Assembly: GCA_965153355.1 (NCBI GenBank)
Contig: OZ231127.1
Span: 67,332,001-67,396,000, forward strand
Source of the DNA: Flaccisagitta enflata
Taxonomy: Eukaryota > Chaetognatha > Sagittoidea > Aphragmophora
DNA length: 64,000 nucleotides
Direction of reading: 5' to 3'
The translations under genes and the position numbers were made by a program. The notes below the pieces were generated by a model, which had not been told where the DNA came from, did no database searches, and worked only from the letters and a program-made list of their open reading frames with translations. Below, one piece after another: positions 12,259-25,739 of the stretch (within the stretch, counting starts at the first letter, position 1; every line of letters starts with the position of its first letter).

Positions 12259-13115
12259 TACATCCAGTTAAGTCGTCCAGAGTTTGATTCTAAGTGTTTT
12301 AAGTAAATCTTGAAAGCATGGACTTAGAGCGACAGTCAGTCTTGAAAAGCTCAACTTTGAGCTTTTAAAAAGCTCAGAAATGAGCTTTTTGAGTTGGTTA
12401 ACTAGACAAGAGCTCAAAAATCTTAATTCTGAGCTTTTCTTTATGAATTTATTTATTTTGGCTTATTTCTTGAAGACTTGTAAGGGATTTGACAATCTAA
12501 ATGAATTCCTCGCCCCAAAATCTATCCATGAGTGAAAAATAAAAAAAATTGAAGGTTGCCATGTTCACAATTTTCACCTGTCAATTTTTCTTCAATTGAA
12601 AAAAATGATAAAAATCCATACCTACACCCCAATTTTTCTCCACCACATAGCTGTTGCCCAAACATTCTTCCCCCCCAAAAATAAGACCACTCAATGGGGA
12701 TGTATGGTCGTGGGAAATTAAGAAAAAAACGCAAAAAAAGCAAAAGCTCAGAAATGAGCTTTCCAAGGGTCTCCGGCTGTCTGAGACCCAGATTCTATCC
12801 CCCGAGACCCAAATCATGGCGTATAAGACCCAGATTCTAGCCTCTTGAGACCCAGATTTTAGCCTCTGAGACCCAGATCCTAGCCTCTGAGACCCCGATC
12901 ATGGCCTGCTCCCCTCTCAACTTAACCAATGAGAGTTACGGCACCCTGGACAGAAGGAAGGCAGAATGATGGAGGGATGGACAGACGGACGGAGGACAGG
13001 TTACCCCTGTGTTCTACAGGACTTCGCTCCCTTTTGGACCGCTGCCCTGCTTCCCCTCAACTTAAACCTCAAAATACTCTAGCAGGGCACGGGTACAGCT
13101 GCCTTTGGGCTGCTA

Positions 13116-13785
13116 TTGTAATACCGATGTTCATAGGAGTGAATTTGAAGGTCTAAAAGATTCTTATTCTAACACTTGAGATTCTTTAAAACTGAAAAAT
13201 AATGGGCCAGTTTTGCTTGTATTTACGCTAATTTCCTTCGCATAGTAGAACCGAACAAGATATATTTCAGATAAAATGACTTGCTGCCAATGCTTCAGTC
13301 TTGAAATTCTGTCCATAGCATACAAACCTGGTAGTTAGTGAATTCATAAAATGTGCGATGCCCGTGAAAGCTTGAGGCCTTGAAAAGCCCACTCGAAAGT
13401 GAGTGGAAACAAAACATGGAAACGACAGAGACTTGTTGAACGTCGGAAGGAAAACAAGACGAAAATAGAAAGTCTCTTAGAAAAAGAAGAAATGCTAATT
13501 TGATGAGGACGACGACGAAAACAGACTCAAGAAGCGGAGAGAAAGGACGGAAGGGCGGCGAAAAGCGCGTGTTGACGATAATGACGTGATGATGACGACG
13601 ACAATGGCGACGTAGCCCGTAGGTGATGACGACTGCCGTGTTAACATCCGGGCACGATGAACGAAATGGCGGGACGCGTCTATTTATGGCACGATTCACG
13701 GGACGTGAAGTTGAACGCGCGCGAAGATCAGTCAGGATCTGTGTACCAAGGACGGACGAGAGTGGTTATCGTTTGCTTAGGTCGT

Positions 13786-13789
<4 letters not shown>
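13116..13789. other. Cortactin intron, no gene supported
   Basis: Mixed sequence, GC-richer around 13540-13760. The minus-strand 134-aa ORF at 13295-13699 has no recognisable domain. Its frame is rich in TCTTC/GTC runs, and it is treated as chance. Confidence 0.5.

Positions 13790-13842
<53 letters not shown>
13790..13842. repeat. (GA)n microsatellite
   Basis: About 26 GA dinucleotides, followed at 13857-13900 by TAGAGCGCATCCGCTATAAA, a possible fragment of a Tigger-like end. Confidence 0.9.
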
Positions 13843-13844
<2 letters not shown>

Positions 13845-14322
13845 AGTCGTACCTTGCTAGAGCGCATCCGCTATAAAGGCATACCCGCTTAATAGTGGTT
13901 GGGGATAGAGATAAATTTTTAACAAGGCCAACGCTTTACTAGTTGCGTGAGCTGAGGTCGTTAAGATTAAATGACTAAAAGACTAAAAGACCAAAAGTAG
14001 GAGCAGGAACAGTAATGCAAGACGCCTGAAAATGCTAAAAAAACAAATGGTGACCAACTGTCCGACTAACATAGCAGTTCATAGTAGCGTAGCAGGCGAC
14101 AAAATATTTTAAACTCTGGTGAAAAGTATAAATGCATCATATCAGAATTTTTTTCTCACAAGCAGAGGTCAGAATTGTAAGTCTAAACCATGTTGGGAAC
14201 ATTATAGGCTTCCTATGGCATTGATATATTCCTTAAGAAGTTTATATTGTTGCTGATAAGATTTTTTGTTCAGTATCCAATTCTAACTTGTGAGAAATCC
14301 CTAGGTTGAATATTTGTGTACA

Positions 14323-14914
14323 GGGTCATCAGCCTGAGATGCCGGATTCTGTTAAGCTTTTACTCAGAGATGCCATATACCCTTGATTTCATACTGATTG
14401 TCTCTTAAAGAGCATAAATTGACGTTTTTTGTATCAAAATTTCATCCAAATCGGTTAAGTAGTTTAGATTTTACAAGTCTTTGAAGTAGAAACTAATTTT
14501 CCCTCAATGGCAGAATTTTCAATAAAAATTGAGAGAGAGAGCATTTTTAAATTTCTCTCTTTTTTTCAACTTTTTGAGCTGGAATGGTCTAGTATGAAAA
14601 AAAAATTGATGTAGTTTCAAAAATTTGTCAAATCATCTTTTATTTAGGACTAATCTCATGATTCTGGCTCAAAATATTGCAAAATGAGAAAATGGGAAAA
14701 AAGACTGTTCCCCCATTTTCCAATGAAAAAAACAGAAGTGGCGAAAGGGAAGTTTCTTACTTAAATACATGTAAAATCTAAACTACTTGACCAATTTTGA
14801 TGAAATTTTGATACAAAAAACGTCAACTTATACTCTATAAGAGACAATCAGTTTGAAATCCGTGACATTTGGAGTAAAAGCTTAACATTATCCGGCATCT
14901 CAGGCTGATGACCC
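14323..14914. mobile_element. Foldback element family D (592 bp)
   Basis: The left end GGGTCATCAGCCTGAGATGC and the right end GCATCTCAGGCTGATGACCC are perfect inverses. The inverted match continues for about 170 bp on each side (for example AAGCTTTTACTC, GACGTTTTTTGTATC and AAATTTCATC). The centre is AT-rich. No ORF. Confidence 0.85.
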
Positions 14915-16085
14915 GGTAGATAGCCTGAATATATCAATATATGAAACTGAAGTTAATTCTCAACCACCCTGCATGAAATTTTAAATGCCTCAATGAATTT
15001 CATTAAGCTACATGTACATTGGCAATAGAGTAGCATGATTTTATTTAACCCCTTGACCTGCACTCTAGTGATATTCAACTGTATGTATGAAATATTGAGA
15101 GGTAATGAATTAACCATTAACCCAAGGCTAAGGACAATGTAATTAGCTGTGCCCGTTTCCGCTGTAATTGTTATCTGATAGGGTTGATCTAAGGCTTATA
15201 ATACTAATAGCCTGAATGTCGTATCAAGGCCTGAAATAGCTTATTCAAAAATGTTTCAGTGATGACTTATGAATTATGAGTGAGATAATATGACGATAAT
15301 AACTGCAGTTCTCACAAAAAGGAAAGGAAAAATTAAGGCTGAAAAAAACGTTTGAACGATTGAAAAAAGAGGAAATGATGAAGGAATGAATAAATGGTCA
15401 CTAGAATCAATGAAGGAATGAATCTAAGAAAATTTATGTATGAAAAATCAGATGGATGAAGAAACAAGGATGAAATTAATGAACAAAAAAAACATCAAGG
15501 GAAGAATGAATGCTTGCAGCAACGACTGTTGCAATGACATTGGTGTCATTGATGAAATTACTTCATGAATGAATGAGGATCTCTACCGATATGGCCGATC
15601 TCTACCGATTTACTAGATAGTCACGATCTAAAGGAAGTATCATATTGCATCTTAGCAAACAAACTGCTGGTTACTGAGTTCTAGAACTCAGTCGACTTTT
15701 TATCTTAGACAGCAAGTGAGAAAGAAAAAGAACGTAAACGCAAACGCGAACACGGGAATAAGAACGAGCTTGAACTCACGAGGAGTTCGTATATATGCAA
15801 ATTATGTGGATGTTTCGGGGAAGCAGTGAGGATGAGAAGGGGCAAAAAAGAGAACTCACGGAGACGAAGATCTTGGTTCAGTCGGGGTCTCTTTCTTTGG
15901 AGTGAAAGCAGCCAAAGCGCGTGTGCACGCGCGACTTTGTATTCAGTGGATCAACGTAATACTCCATGCCATCCTTTTTTTTTTGGACATTAGGGATTGT
16001 GAGCGCTTGGTTACTGCTCAGTCGGATCAGGAAATGCCTTTGTTAAGCGTAACCGCTAAAGCATTCGGAACTTTTTATTGCGCCG
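14915..16085. other. Cortactin intron, no gene seen
   Basis: AT-rich sequence with a run of (GAATGAATG)-like short repeats at about 15360-15580. The 94-aa ORF at 15902-16186 runs into the next foldback element and has no recognisable domain. Confidence 0.5.
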
Positions 16086-16092
16086 CCTTTTT

Positions 16093-16625
16093 CAGTGGGT
16101 GGCATGATCACAGTGTAATAGTATTCCAGAATCAAGTCATTTCCATGTACAAGTCTATTCCAGACTCAAGATTCTCAGCTAGCTGAGAGGGAAAAAAACT
16201 CAAACTTTGGCTATCTACTAGTTTGGCTTATCTCTTATCATATGTAATCTATGGTTCTATTCCCGAATCAAATCTTTTATATGTATGAGTCTATTCCAGA
16301 TTCAAGAATCTCAGCTAGCTGAGAGGGAAAAACTTATTCTTTTTTTCTTATTGTTTAGCTAACTTTTTTGCATCATGGGTAGGGTAAAGAAGTAGAATAA
16401 AGATTTGAAATATTTTTCCCTCTCAACTAGCTGAGAGGCTTTGTTACGGAAAAGCTTTGACTTAGGAATAGTCTTGAAGAAAATAGGTAAGCCAAACAAG
16501 AAGAAAACGAAACTTTCAAAATTTTTTTCTCTCAACTAGCTGAGTCTTGAGTCACGAATAGACTTGTACAGGGAAATGACTTGATTCTGGAATACTATTA
16601 TAGTGTGAGCATGTCGCCCACTGTT
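16093..16625. mobile_element. Foldback element family E (about 535 bp)
   Basis: The arms of about 110 bp are inverted copies. AGTATTCCAGAATCAAGTCA, TTTCC, ACAAGTCTATTC and AGCTAGCTGAGAGG at 16120-16190 match their complement at 16525-16610. An additional direct copy of the inner arm occurs at about 16255-16330, and an inverted one at about 16425-16445. No coding potential. Confidence 0.8.
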
Positions 16626-17065
16626 TTCAGGTCTAATTTCTGTTCAAAACATTCTCTGTTATTGAATGAGAAGAAAAGGATTATCTTAAATATCAAGGAG
16701 TGATGTAAGTTAGAAGGAGGAAGTAGTGGTCTTTTAGGGGAATTCATCTTAAAAGCTTTTCACTCTTAACTTAATAGGAAAAAATAACAATAAAACAAAA
16801 CAAAGAAAATTCTTAACTTCATTGAATATGCAGGGTAAGACCCCTTTTTAGCCTCTCTCAGCGGCATGAGTTATTATTCATGTCTTGTTATGTTGGGTAC
16901 CAATTGACATACAACTTGCGCGTGAAAATCATTTACAAAAAAGTCAAAAATAATTAGATGATATGAAAGACATTAGTGCACACTGCACAATCTTTAAGCT
17001 ACAACTTGTTCTACTTCTAGGCTCAGTGCCGGAACTCTGTGCGGGAGAGGGTGGACGATCTTATG

Positions 17066-17674
17066 TCGAGGTGCAAATGAAGATAAAATTTCGGTTTCAG
17101 TCTCTTTTCATAACTATATTTATAATTATTTTATGATTTTTATAATGAAATTTATAATTTTGTAGTTTTATATTATTTGATTAGTTAAAGAAACCCTAGT
17201 TTGATAAAGGCGTTGCTTTGTTTTACTGACAAAGACAAGAGAGGATTACTGGAAATAATAGATTCTTTTAAAAAAGTAGAGCAAAAATTCAAAACCTGTG
17301 AACGGAAAATTCTAAGACTTGAACAAATTGAACAAATTTGCATTACTAAGAACATGGCCCTCATCTGATATGTGCTTAGAATGAGGCCATGTTTTTGAAA
17401 ATGCAAAATTTTGCATTTAGAGAGAATCTTAGAATTTTCATTAAGACAAGTCAAGTTGCAAAAAAAAATTTCTATAGATTTCCTTCTTTTTTCTCCCCTG
17501 TTCACATGCTCAGCACTCTTTTTTTTTTTACCTACAAATGATTTTCTATGCAAAACTAAAAACAATATAACATGACAATGATATTCTTTGATCAAAAAAG
17601 TCTAGATTTCTAAACATTAGAATATTGGAAAAAATGTTTTGACTCCTCTAATTTGTCCTTCGTTTGCACCTCGA
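17066..17674. mobile_element. MITE family F, copy 1 (609 bp)
   Basis: The ends are TCGAGGTGCAAATGAAG and the inverted CTTCGTTTGCACCTCGA. The flanks are CTTATG on both sides, but the same hexamer or a near match flanks other copies, so it may be target preference. The middle has a hairpin formed by AACATGGCCCTCAT and ATGAGGCCATGTT and by AAAATGCAAAATTTTGCATT. The 136-aa minus-strand ORF inside is not supported as a gene. Confidence 0.8.
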
Positions 17675-17732
17675 CTTATGGACTTGAGAAAGTATTTGCC
17701 CCTGTTGGGCTTTGCCCTTAAGACTGTACTGC

Positions 17733-18246
17733 TCGGGTGTGTCAATATATAAAAGGTCTTTTGATCAACTCATCATCATCAGGGAGTGTGAAGACACTAA
17801 TTACAAGACACTTACCATTTTCATTTTTTTCAATTTCAATCATCTTCCGTTTTTTTAGCGCGAGTAAAGATTGTCAAAAATATATATACTTTTAGCGACT
17901 CTACCCAGTTTTGTTGAAAATGAGACTCATATACTATTCAAAAAATTATGTTTTTCTTTGTTATTATTTCTTCTTATGAAAAGTAAAATATTTTGACCAA
18001 TTCTTTTTAGATTAAAGAATAAGATAAGAAAGGGGTTCTGATTTGTATTCTTATGATCAAGAATCCCAGTGCAAAACCAGCTGCACTACAATATACAAAT
18101 TAGGGGCTAAATGGAGATTTAAAAAAAACGGAAGATGAATGAAATTAAGGAAAAGAAAAATGGTAAGTACTTTAGAATTAGTGTCCCAACACTCCTTGAT
18201 GATGACGATCTGATCAAAAAAGTTTTCTAAATTTTGACACACCCGA
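17733..18246. mobile_element. MITE family G, copy 1 (514 bp), 10-bp target duplication
   Basis: The ends are TCGGGTGTGTCAA and TTGACACACCCGA, and the inverted match continues as CTTTTGATCA/TGATCAAAAAAG and CATCTTCCGTTTTTT. The flanks are exact copies of ACTGTACTGC (17723-17732 and 18247-18256). Such 9-10 bp duplications fit Mutator-like elements. Non-autonomous, no ORF. Confidence 0.88.
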
Positions 18247-18308
18247 ACTGTACTGCTGCCATTGGTACCGCTGACTGTATCCGATCCTCGGATGTCGGAT
18301 GAGTAGAT

Positions 18309-18978
<670 letters not shown>

Positions 18979-19774
18979 TGTTCATGTTTGTAAGTATGTG
19001 TGTGTTTTACGCGAACACACGCTCATATTTACAACTGGAATAAATGGCTATTATTGGTTGATGCGTGTATTTTTCTGGAACATTCAACGAAATGGGGTGA
19101 ATTACACGTAATCGGCTGAAGATGCCGTTAGATATATGTTATATCTTCTTCTCTCCCTATTTGCCCTGCGATTACGCACTTTTTCTCGCATTAAGAGGGA
19201 GATTGGATGGTTTTAGTGAGCCATTAAGTTGATTCCGTTATCCCGCCATTTTGTCGTTGGATCGAATCTTGTCGCGACTGTAAAACTGTCTTTGGAATGG
19301 CTTTCAGATCCCATTTCCACACAGGATTACAACGCGAATAAAAGAGATATCAATTATCTCGTCTGAGTCGAATCCCGGGCTTCTTTTCAATTTCGTTTTT
19401 CTTTTCACTGGAAGGAACTATCGCGTGTGGCTCGTCATCAGTCCTCAAGTTTTTCTTTCTGTACCATCATTATCATCTCTATGGCAGTGATATTGCTCTC
19501 CTTTTCCTTACGCCATGAGCCCATGATGTTGTGACACACTGCGCGCCATTTATGTTACGATTTACAATCAATTAGCTTCATGGGGTGATTGGGGGAAATG
19601 TTGATCCTGTCGTGGAATGAATGTTGGCGCGGACGGATAATGACGATTGTTTGAGGTGTTGACATTGTTGCTTCAGGTCTAGCGAAATGAATCCGACGGA
19701 CTGACCAACGGACATTACGTATTAGAGGACTATCATCGTTCGTAACATCACCTGTTATTTGTTTTAATTTCCAG
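18979..19774. other. Cortactin intron end, no feature seen
   Basis: Unique-looking intronic sequence leading into the 39-residue repeat exon. Confidence 0.55.
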
Positions 19775-19891
19775 ATTATTCAACTGGGTTTGGAGGGAAA
19801 TATGGCGTCCAAACTGATCGCCAGGATAAGAGTGCCAAAGGATGGAGTGAATCACAGAAGACGGATCTGCACTCTTCCCAGACTGACTCAA
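19775..19891 (+). CDS. CTTN: Cortactin exon, 39-residue divergent repeat
   Basis: A 117-nt exon preceded by a TTTCCAG acceptor and followed by an A-GTAAGC donor. It encodes [20 protein letters not shown] and then [19 protein letters not shown]. It begins as a canonical repeat but carries two additional residues and lacks the HESQK ending. It is separated from the previous repeat exon by an 18.3-kb intron loaded with transposable elements and a 670-bp pyrimidine microsatellite. The phases are 1 and 1, which keeps the frame. Confidence 0.9.
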
Positions 19892-20029
19892 GTAAGCTGA
19901 GCTGAGTAATGAAAGGACAGGAGGGATAAAAGCTAAAACAGGTGGATGGCCGATAAATCTTGGTCGTCGGCGCGGCGATGACACTATTTGTTTTACGTGC
20001 CATGGCAGTCTACCTATTGGGAGTTTAGG

Positions 20030-21086
<1,057 letters not shown>

Positions 21087-21445
21087 GAATCCCCCCTGTT
21101 TAAAGGTTTTACCCCCTTTCTGTAATCGTTCGTCGGTCCAGTTGGTTGGCTTTTTCACAAATAGGCATGGTCTCTCCATCCTTACATGACTTCTTCCAAC
21201 TATCTTTACTTAAATCCTGCGACCGATATCGGTTTACTCTCAAATAACTGACAAACGATGTCTTTTTCTGAGTTGTTCGTGTTCGCTACTGAATTTGTGT
21301 GGTTAGTTCGTTTGTTACTCGTTGTTTTTTGTATCGTGAGTGTTTTGCTTCACTGCCATCATTTTGTCATTTGGTCTCTGCCTAGACCTGATTTTTCTTC
21401 CGCGTCTCATTAAAGGCAACATTCGACCTTGTTGTTTTTGTTTAG

Positions 21446-21580
21446 CCAAGGGATTCGGAGGGAAATTCGGCGTGGAGCGTGACCGGGTGGACTCTTCGGC
21501 CCACACTTGGGAGGAGGGAAGAGATACCGCGTCTTCTTCGTCAAACGCCAACCAAAATGGCCGACATGAAACACCGACAG
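21446..21580 (+). CDS. CTTN: Cortactin exon, terminal half-repeat and linker
   Basis: A 135-nt exon after a TTGTTTAG acceptor, ending ACAG-GTGAAAG. It encodes [23 protein letters not shown], the first half of a repeat, and then a Ser/Asn-rich linker (GRDTASSSSNANQNGRHETPT). Mammalian cortactin also ends its repeat array with an incomplete repeat before the helical region, so the position fits. It lies directly after the 1-kb CT microsatellite at 20031-21085. Confidence 0.88.
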
Positions 21581-21639
21581 GTGAAAGAGAGTGAGAGTGA
21601 GAGTGTAAAAGAGCATTTGCCAAAAGAAAGCGACGTAAA

Positions 21640-23000
21640 ACAGATCAAATGGAGAAGACATATGTCTAAAGAGAGATGGAGGACTGACCATGTGGGAGAG
21701 ACAGATGACAGACACATTGGGAGAGACGGATGAAAGTCACAAACGAAGAGATAGAAGACAGACACAAAAGGAGACGGGAGACAGCCACAAAAGGAGACGG
21801 GAGACAGCCACAAATAGGGACACGGGAGAGAGCCACAAAAGGGTCATTTCAGCACAAATCAACAAAACTATAAAACCCAAAAAGAATAGATTTTTCTCAT
21901 TTTTGGTATACAGATAGCCCAAGTGGAGATATGCAAAAATCCCGAATTTTTTTGCTCTACAACGCGTATTTTGGATTTTACGGGGGTTTGAAATTTGGCC
22001 CCCTGGGGGTACCCCCAAATCTTTAAACGGCCATAACTTGGCCTGTAGTTGAGCTAGAAAGACAATCTTGGTGTCAATCATCTAGTTTTGATATAACATG
22101 ATACAACAAAAAAAAAGGTCAAAAAATTTTTTTTGGGGGGGTGATTACCCCTAGGGGTGGTTATTTGGGGTACCCCGGGGTACCTAGTACGGTGAAATTT
22201 GGAAAAATTCAAATTGAAAAAGAAACTTAATGGTGTTTTGCATCATATTCAAAAATAAAAAACATGTGTATGGACCTACAAAATGCTGAAAAAAAATAGA
22301 TAAAATGGCTTGTCGGGCTATTTTTCTCATTTTTACCCTTCTTGGGCCATTTTTGGGTAAAAATGAGAAAAATGGCCCGACAAGCCATTTTATTTATTTT
22401 TTTTAAGCATTTAGGAGGTCTATACACATGTTTTTTATATTTCAATATGATGCAAAAAGCCATGAAGTTTCTTTTTCAATTTGAATTTTTCCAAATTCAC
22501 AGTACTAAAGTACCCCTTCTTACAGTATCATACCACCATTTTGTTGTATCATATTCTTTAATCAAAACTAGATGATTGCCACAAGATATCTTTCTAAAGC
22601 AGATCAAATGAGAAGATATATGTCTAAAGAGAGATGGAGGACCCACCATGTGGGAGAACAATGACAACAAAATACGAAGAATGAAAGTCACAAACGTTGA
22701 GTTAGCAGACATACACAAAAGGAGACTATACACCAAAAAGGAGAAAAATCTCTTTTTTTTTTGGGTTTTATAGTTTTGTTGATTTGTGCTGAAATGACCC
22801 AAAAGTTGACGGGATACAGCCACAAAAGAAGACGGGAGAGAGCCACAAAAGGAGACGGGAGACTGCCAAAAAAGGAGACGGGAGACAGCCACAAAAGCAG
22901 ACGGGAGACTGCCACAAATAGACGGGAGAAGACGGACACAAAGGGAGACGGGAGACGGACACAAATAGAGAGATGGAGGACAAATACAAAGGGAGAAGAA
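21640..23000. repeat. Minisatellite GGAGACGGGAGACAGCCACA flanking a foldback element
   Basis: Units of about 21-24 bp with GAGACGGGAGACAGCCACAAA at about 21770-21840 and 22800-22990, plus degenerate forms further out. The block AAGAGAGATGGAGGAC, CATGTGGGAGA is present at about 21670 and again, directly repeated, at about 22628. The predicted ORFs here are translations of the repeat. Confidence 0.75.
21841..22800. mobile_element. Foldback element (960 bp) inserted in the minisatellite
   Basis: The ends GGGTCATTTCAGCACAAATC and GATTTGTGCTGAAATGACCC are perfect inverses, flanked by AAAA on both sides. The inner part is a second inverted repeat of about 250 bp per arm, centred near 22345 on GGGCCATTTTTGGGTAAAAA. 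It carries ATGGCTTGTCGGGC, TTTGTTGTATCAT and AACTAGATGAT on both sides. The right arm includes a duplicated piece of the flanking minisatellite, so the two arms differ in length. Confidence 0.8.
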
Positions 23001-23693
23001 AGACAAAAACAAAGGGAGACGGATGACAAACAAGAAGTGAGAGGTGGAAGATGCAGAAAGGGAGAGGTGGAAGACACTGAAAAAGAAGTGATGAAAGCCA
23101 GACTCAAGGGGAGATACGTAAGACACTGTAAGGGAGACCCAAAGACACTGAAAAGGGACCGGAAGTTTGGCACAAAGGGTAAGACAGAGCACGGAGGTTG
23201 ACACATAAGACAGATACAGAGAGCTACTATAGGATAAACAGAAAGAGAGTAAGAGACAGAGAAAGATAGCGCACTAGGACACAGCGCACTGCGAGTGAAT
23301 GAAAATAGATTCGGTGACAAATCGTGAATCTCCATCTGACGACAAATGGAAGGAGGGAAACTGGCAGGTACCATCTTTCGGATTCTCACGGTCGGAAAAG
23401 GGAATCTGGCAGGTGTACCAGCTCTCACTCTCGGTAGTCACCTAGTTCGAGCTGAATGTCTTTTAGTCTCATGCTCAAACGTTCTTGCGAGATCACCTAT
23501 CACGTGATCCTATTCCCGGAATCGTACGTAAAACTTAATGGACTTTCTTTCTGATGCGTGTGTGTGTGTGTGTGTACGCGGAATCGCCGTCGTTTGAAGC
23601 TGAATGTGCCTAATGCGATTTGCGTATATTTTTGATATTTGAAATTCGGGAAAGTGGAAACTGGGTGGCAGAATGAGCAAGGAGTTATTAACT

Positions 23694-23760
23694 TGTCGCG
23701 TGCCTGCGACTCTACATGTTGGTTGGTCGGTCCGTAGGTCTGTTGGTCCATACTCCATAG
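23694..23760 (+). repeat. Hairpin-headed dispersed repeat, copy (short)
   Basis: The hairpin TGTCGCG-TGCC-TGCGACT is followed by CTACATGTTGGTTGGTCGGT and CCGTAGGTCTGTTGG. It stops at the edge of the following foldback element. Confidence 0.6.
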
Positions 23761-24484
23761 CATTTGATATTTTCAAATTTAACCTCTTTAGTATTTTAAT
23801 AGACGCAGCTCTCGTAGCTTTGCTCTTTTTACTAGGACATCCCAGACCGGCTGGTTCTGAAGGCTACTACTAAAATCTATCAAAAGTGGTGTTCTTTTGG
23901 GACCATCGACATCCTCTTGGACCAAAATGATTGTTGTTTTGTGATTTTTTTGAGAAATGTGCAACGGGTGCCCTCTAATAGAAGGAAGCGAAAAACGCGA
24001 AAAACGCGAAAATCACAAAAAATGCCAAAATTAGCTTTTTTCACCTTATGTTAATCTCAACTACCCCAGTCCTACAGCAGTTATCCTGGCTGGTACAGTT
24101 CCTCTGACTTAAAAACTTTGCTAGGACAACAAGAATTTTAGTTCTGCGCCTCAGGTACACTTGATTACATCACTATTGGTGCAGTAAAAAACGCGAAAAA
24201 CTCAAAAATAGCAAAAATTGAAAAAATAAGCGTATATCATTTCTTCTTGACTATATCAATTGTCCTATCCTCACTCCATGCATTTGACTATTGTGTGAGC
24301 TGCAGCGGCTTTATGACCTCAATAGTTGCAAAAGTGTCACATGGTCAGCGGTACCCGATGTACCCGAGTTGGTTTATATGAGGATGTGATGGTGAGGGGG
24401 CAGCGGCCCCAGAGGGGCAGATAAGCTTTGATTCCACACACAGCTATTTGCCAAGTTAGGGTCTGCTAGTGTTAATATTGGGTT

Positions 24485-24965
24485 TCAAAGGCGTGATTTG
24501 AAGTCTGGGAGGTCTGAATTAAGGTCTGGGAGGCTTGACTTGGGGTCTGAGGGGCTTGATTTTGGGTCTGAGAGGCCTGATTCGTGGTCTGAGAGGCCTG
24601 ATTCGTGGTCTGAGAGGCCTGATTTGGGGTCTGAGAGACCTGTCTACAAGTCTGAGAGGCCTGATTTGGGATCTGAGAGACCAGATCTGGGGTCCGAGAG
24701 CTCTGATTTGGGGTCTGAGAGGCCTGATTTGGGGTCCAAGAGGGCCAATTTGGGGTCTGAGAGGCCTGATTTGGGGTCTGAGAGACCTGACTTGTGGTAT
24801 GAGAGGCCTGACTTGTGGTATGAGAGGCCTGACTTGTGGTATGAGAGGCCTGATTTGGGGTCTGAGAGGCCTGAATACGAGTCTGAGAGGCCTGATTTGG
24901 GGTCTGAGAGACCTGATCTAATCTGATCTTGGGTCCAAGACGGTCAATTTGGGGTCTCAGAGGCC
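24485..24965. repeat. 21-bp minisatellite (about 22 units)
   Basis: Unit GAGGCCTGATTTGGGGTCT. Because the unit is a multiple of three it is open in several frames, which produces the 176-, 142- and 128-aa ORFs. These are not genes. Confidence 0.92.
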
Positions 24966-25739
24966 CGATTTGGGGGGGGACATACACCGGAGAAAATCGC
25001 ACTGTGTGGAATCATAGGTCATCTACCCCTCTGGGGCCGCTGCCCAAAAAAGGAAGAACAAGTAATGCAGGGTTACAATGTTGTAGCAGATGGGTAGGCA
25101 GGGGCGTTCAACCTCCCTTTTCACCCCATGGCACCCCCTCTACAGACATACATAACAAGTCATCCAAGGATATCATATGGTCAGTGGTACCCAATGCCCT
25201 CCCCTATTGCAGTTTGAAGGTAATGAGGTGAGAGCAGGGCGGTAACTTAAAGAACCGATATCCTGCAGAACATAGGTGAATTTTCATACTTTCAGGGAAG
25301 AGGTAACAGAAGACCTGAGCATCTCTTAGAAGTCTGATATCACTCTGAAAGGGACTGATTTTAGGCCTGTGAGGGCTGATATTCGACTTGTGAGAGAGCT
25401 AATTTCAGGTCTGGGAGGGCTGGTTTCATGCCTGAGAGAGCTGACTCTAGGCTCCATTTGGTAGATATATGGTCTTGATAAGCTGGATTGGGGCTTTTGG
25501 CCTGGGGGAATGTATGGATAGATGGATGTACAGACATTCAGATGGATAAACAGACATATAGAAATTCATCTCTGTGTTCCATAGGACATTGGCCCTTTGG
25601 GGCTGCTGCCCCAAAAGCATCTAAAACACTTCATTTTCTTATTTTTTGGCAACGGCCAATTATCAATGATTTCATACAGGGAAATCGTTTCTGTCTCTCC
25701 ATCTTCCACCCCCCCAGCCAAAAAAACCTAAGGCATGAA

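Larger units (their letters stand above)
10468..13115. mobile_element. Foldback element family C (2.6 kb)
   Basis: The ends are inverted: CAGCCCAAAGGCAG, GGTACCCGTGCCCTGCT at the left, and AGCAGGGCACGGGTAC, CTGCCTTTGGGCTG at the right. Next inside come GTCCTGTAGAACAC-type blocks, then minisatellites with a unit near 22 bp containing CTGAGACCCAGATT (about 10600-10800, 11100-11200, 12775-12910). These are followed by a long inverted arm pair (about 11190-11640 and 12335-12775) containing repeated AAAAGCTCATTTCTGAGCTT palindromes. Two reverse-oriented hairpin-headed repeats sit in the loop. No coding capacity was seen. Confidence 0.8.

Noticed and set aside
13295-13699. 134-aa minus-strand ORF in a cortactin intron
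   Set aside because: No recognisable motif, and the overlapping plus-strand ORFs are equally open. Chance is likely in GC-richer sequence.
22497-23428. 235- and 246-aa minus-strand ORFs rich in Ser/Pro/Leu/Cys
   Set aside because: They run over the GGAGACGGGAGACAGCCACA minisatellite, and their repetitive LLLWLSPVS motifs are its translation.
24472-25002. 176-, 142- and 128-aa repeat proteins on both strands
   Set aside because: The 21-bp minisatellite is divisible by three and so is open in several frames. There is no start context or flanking coding signal.
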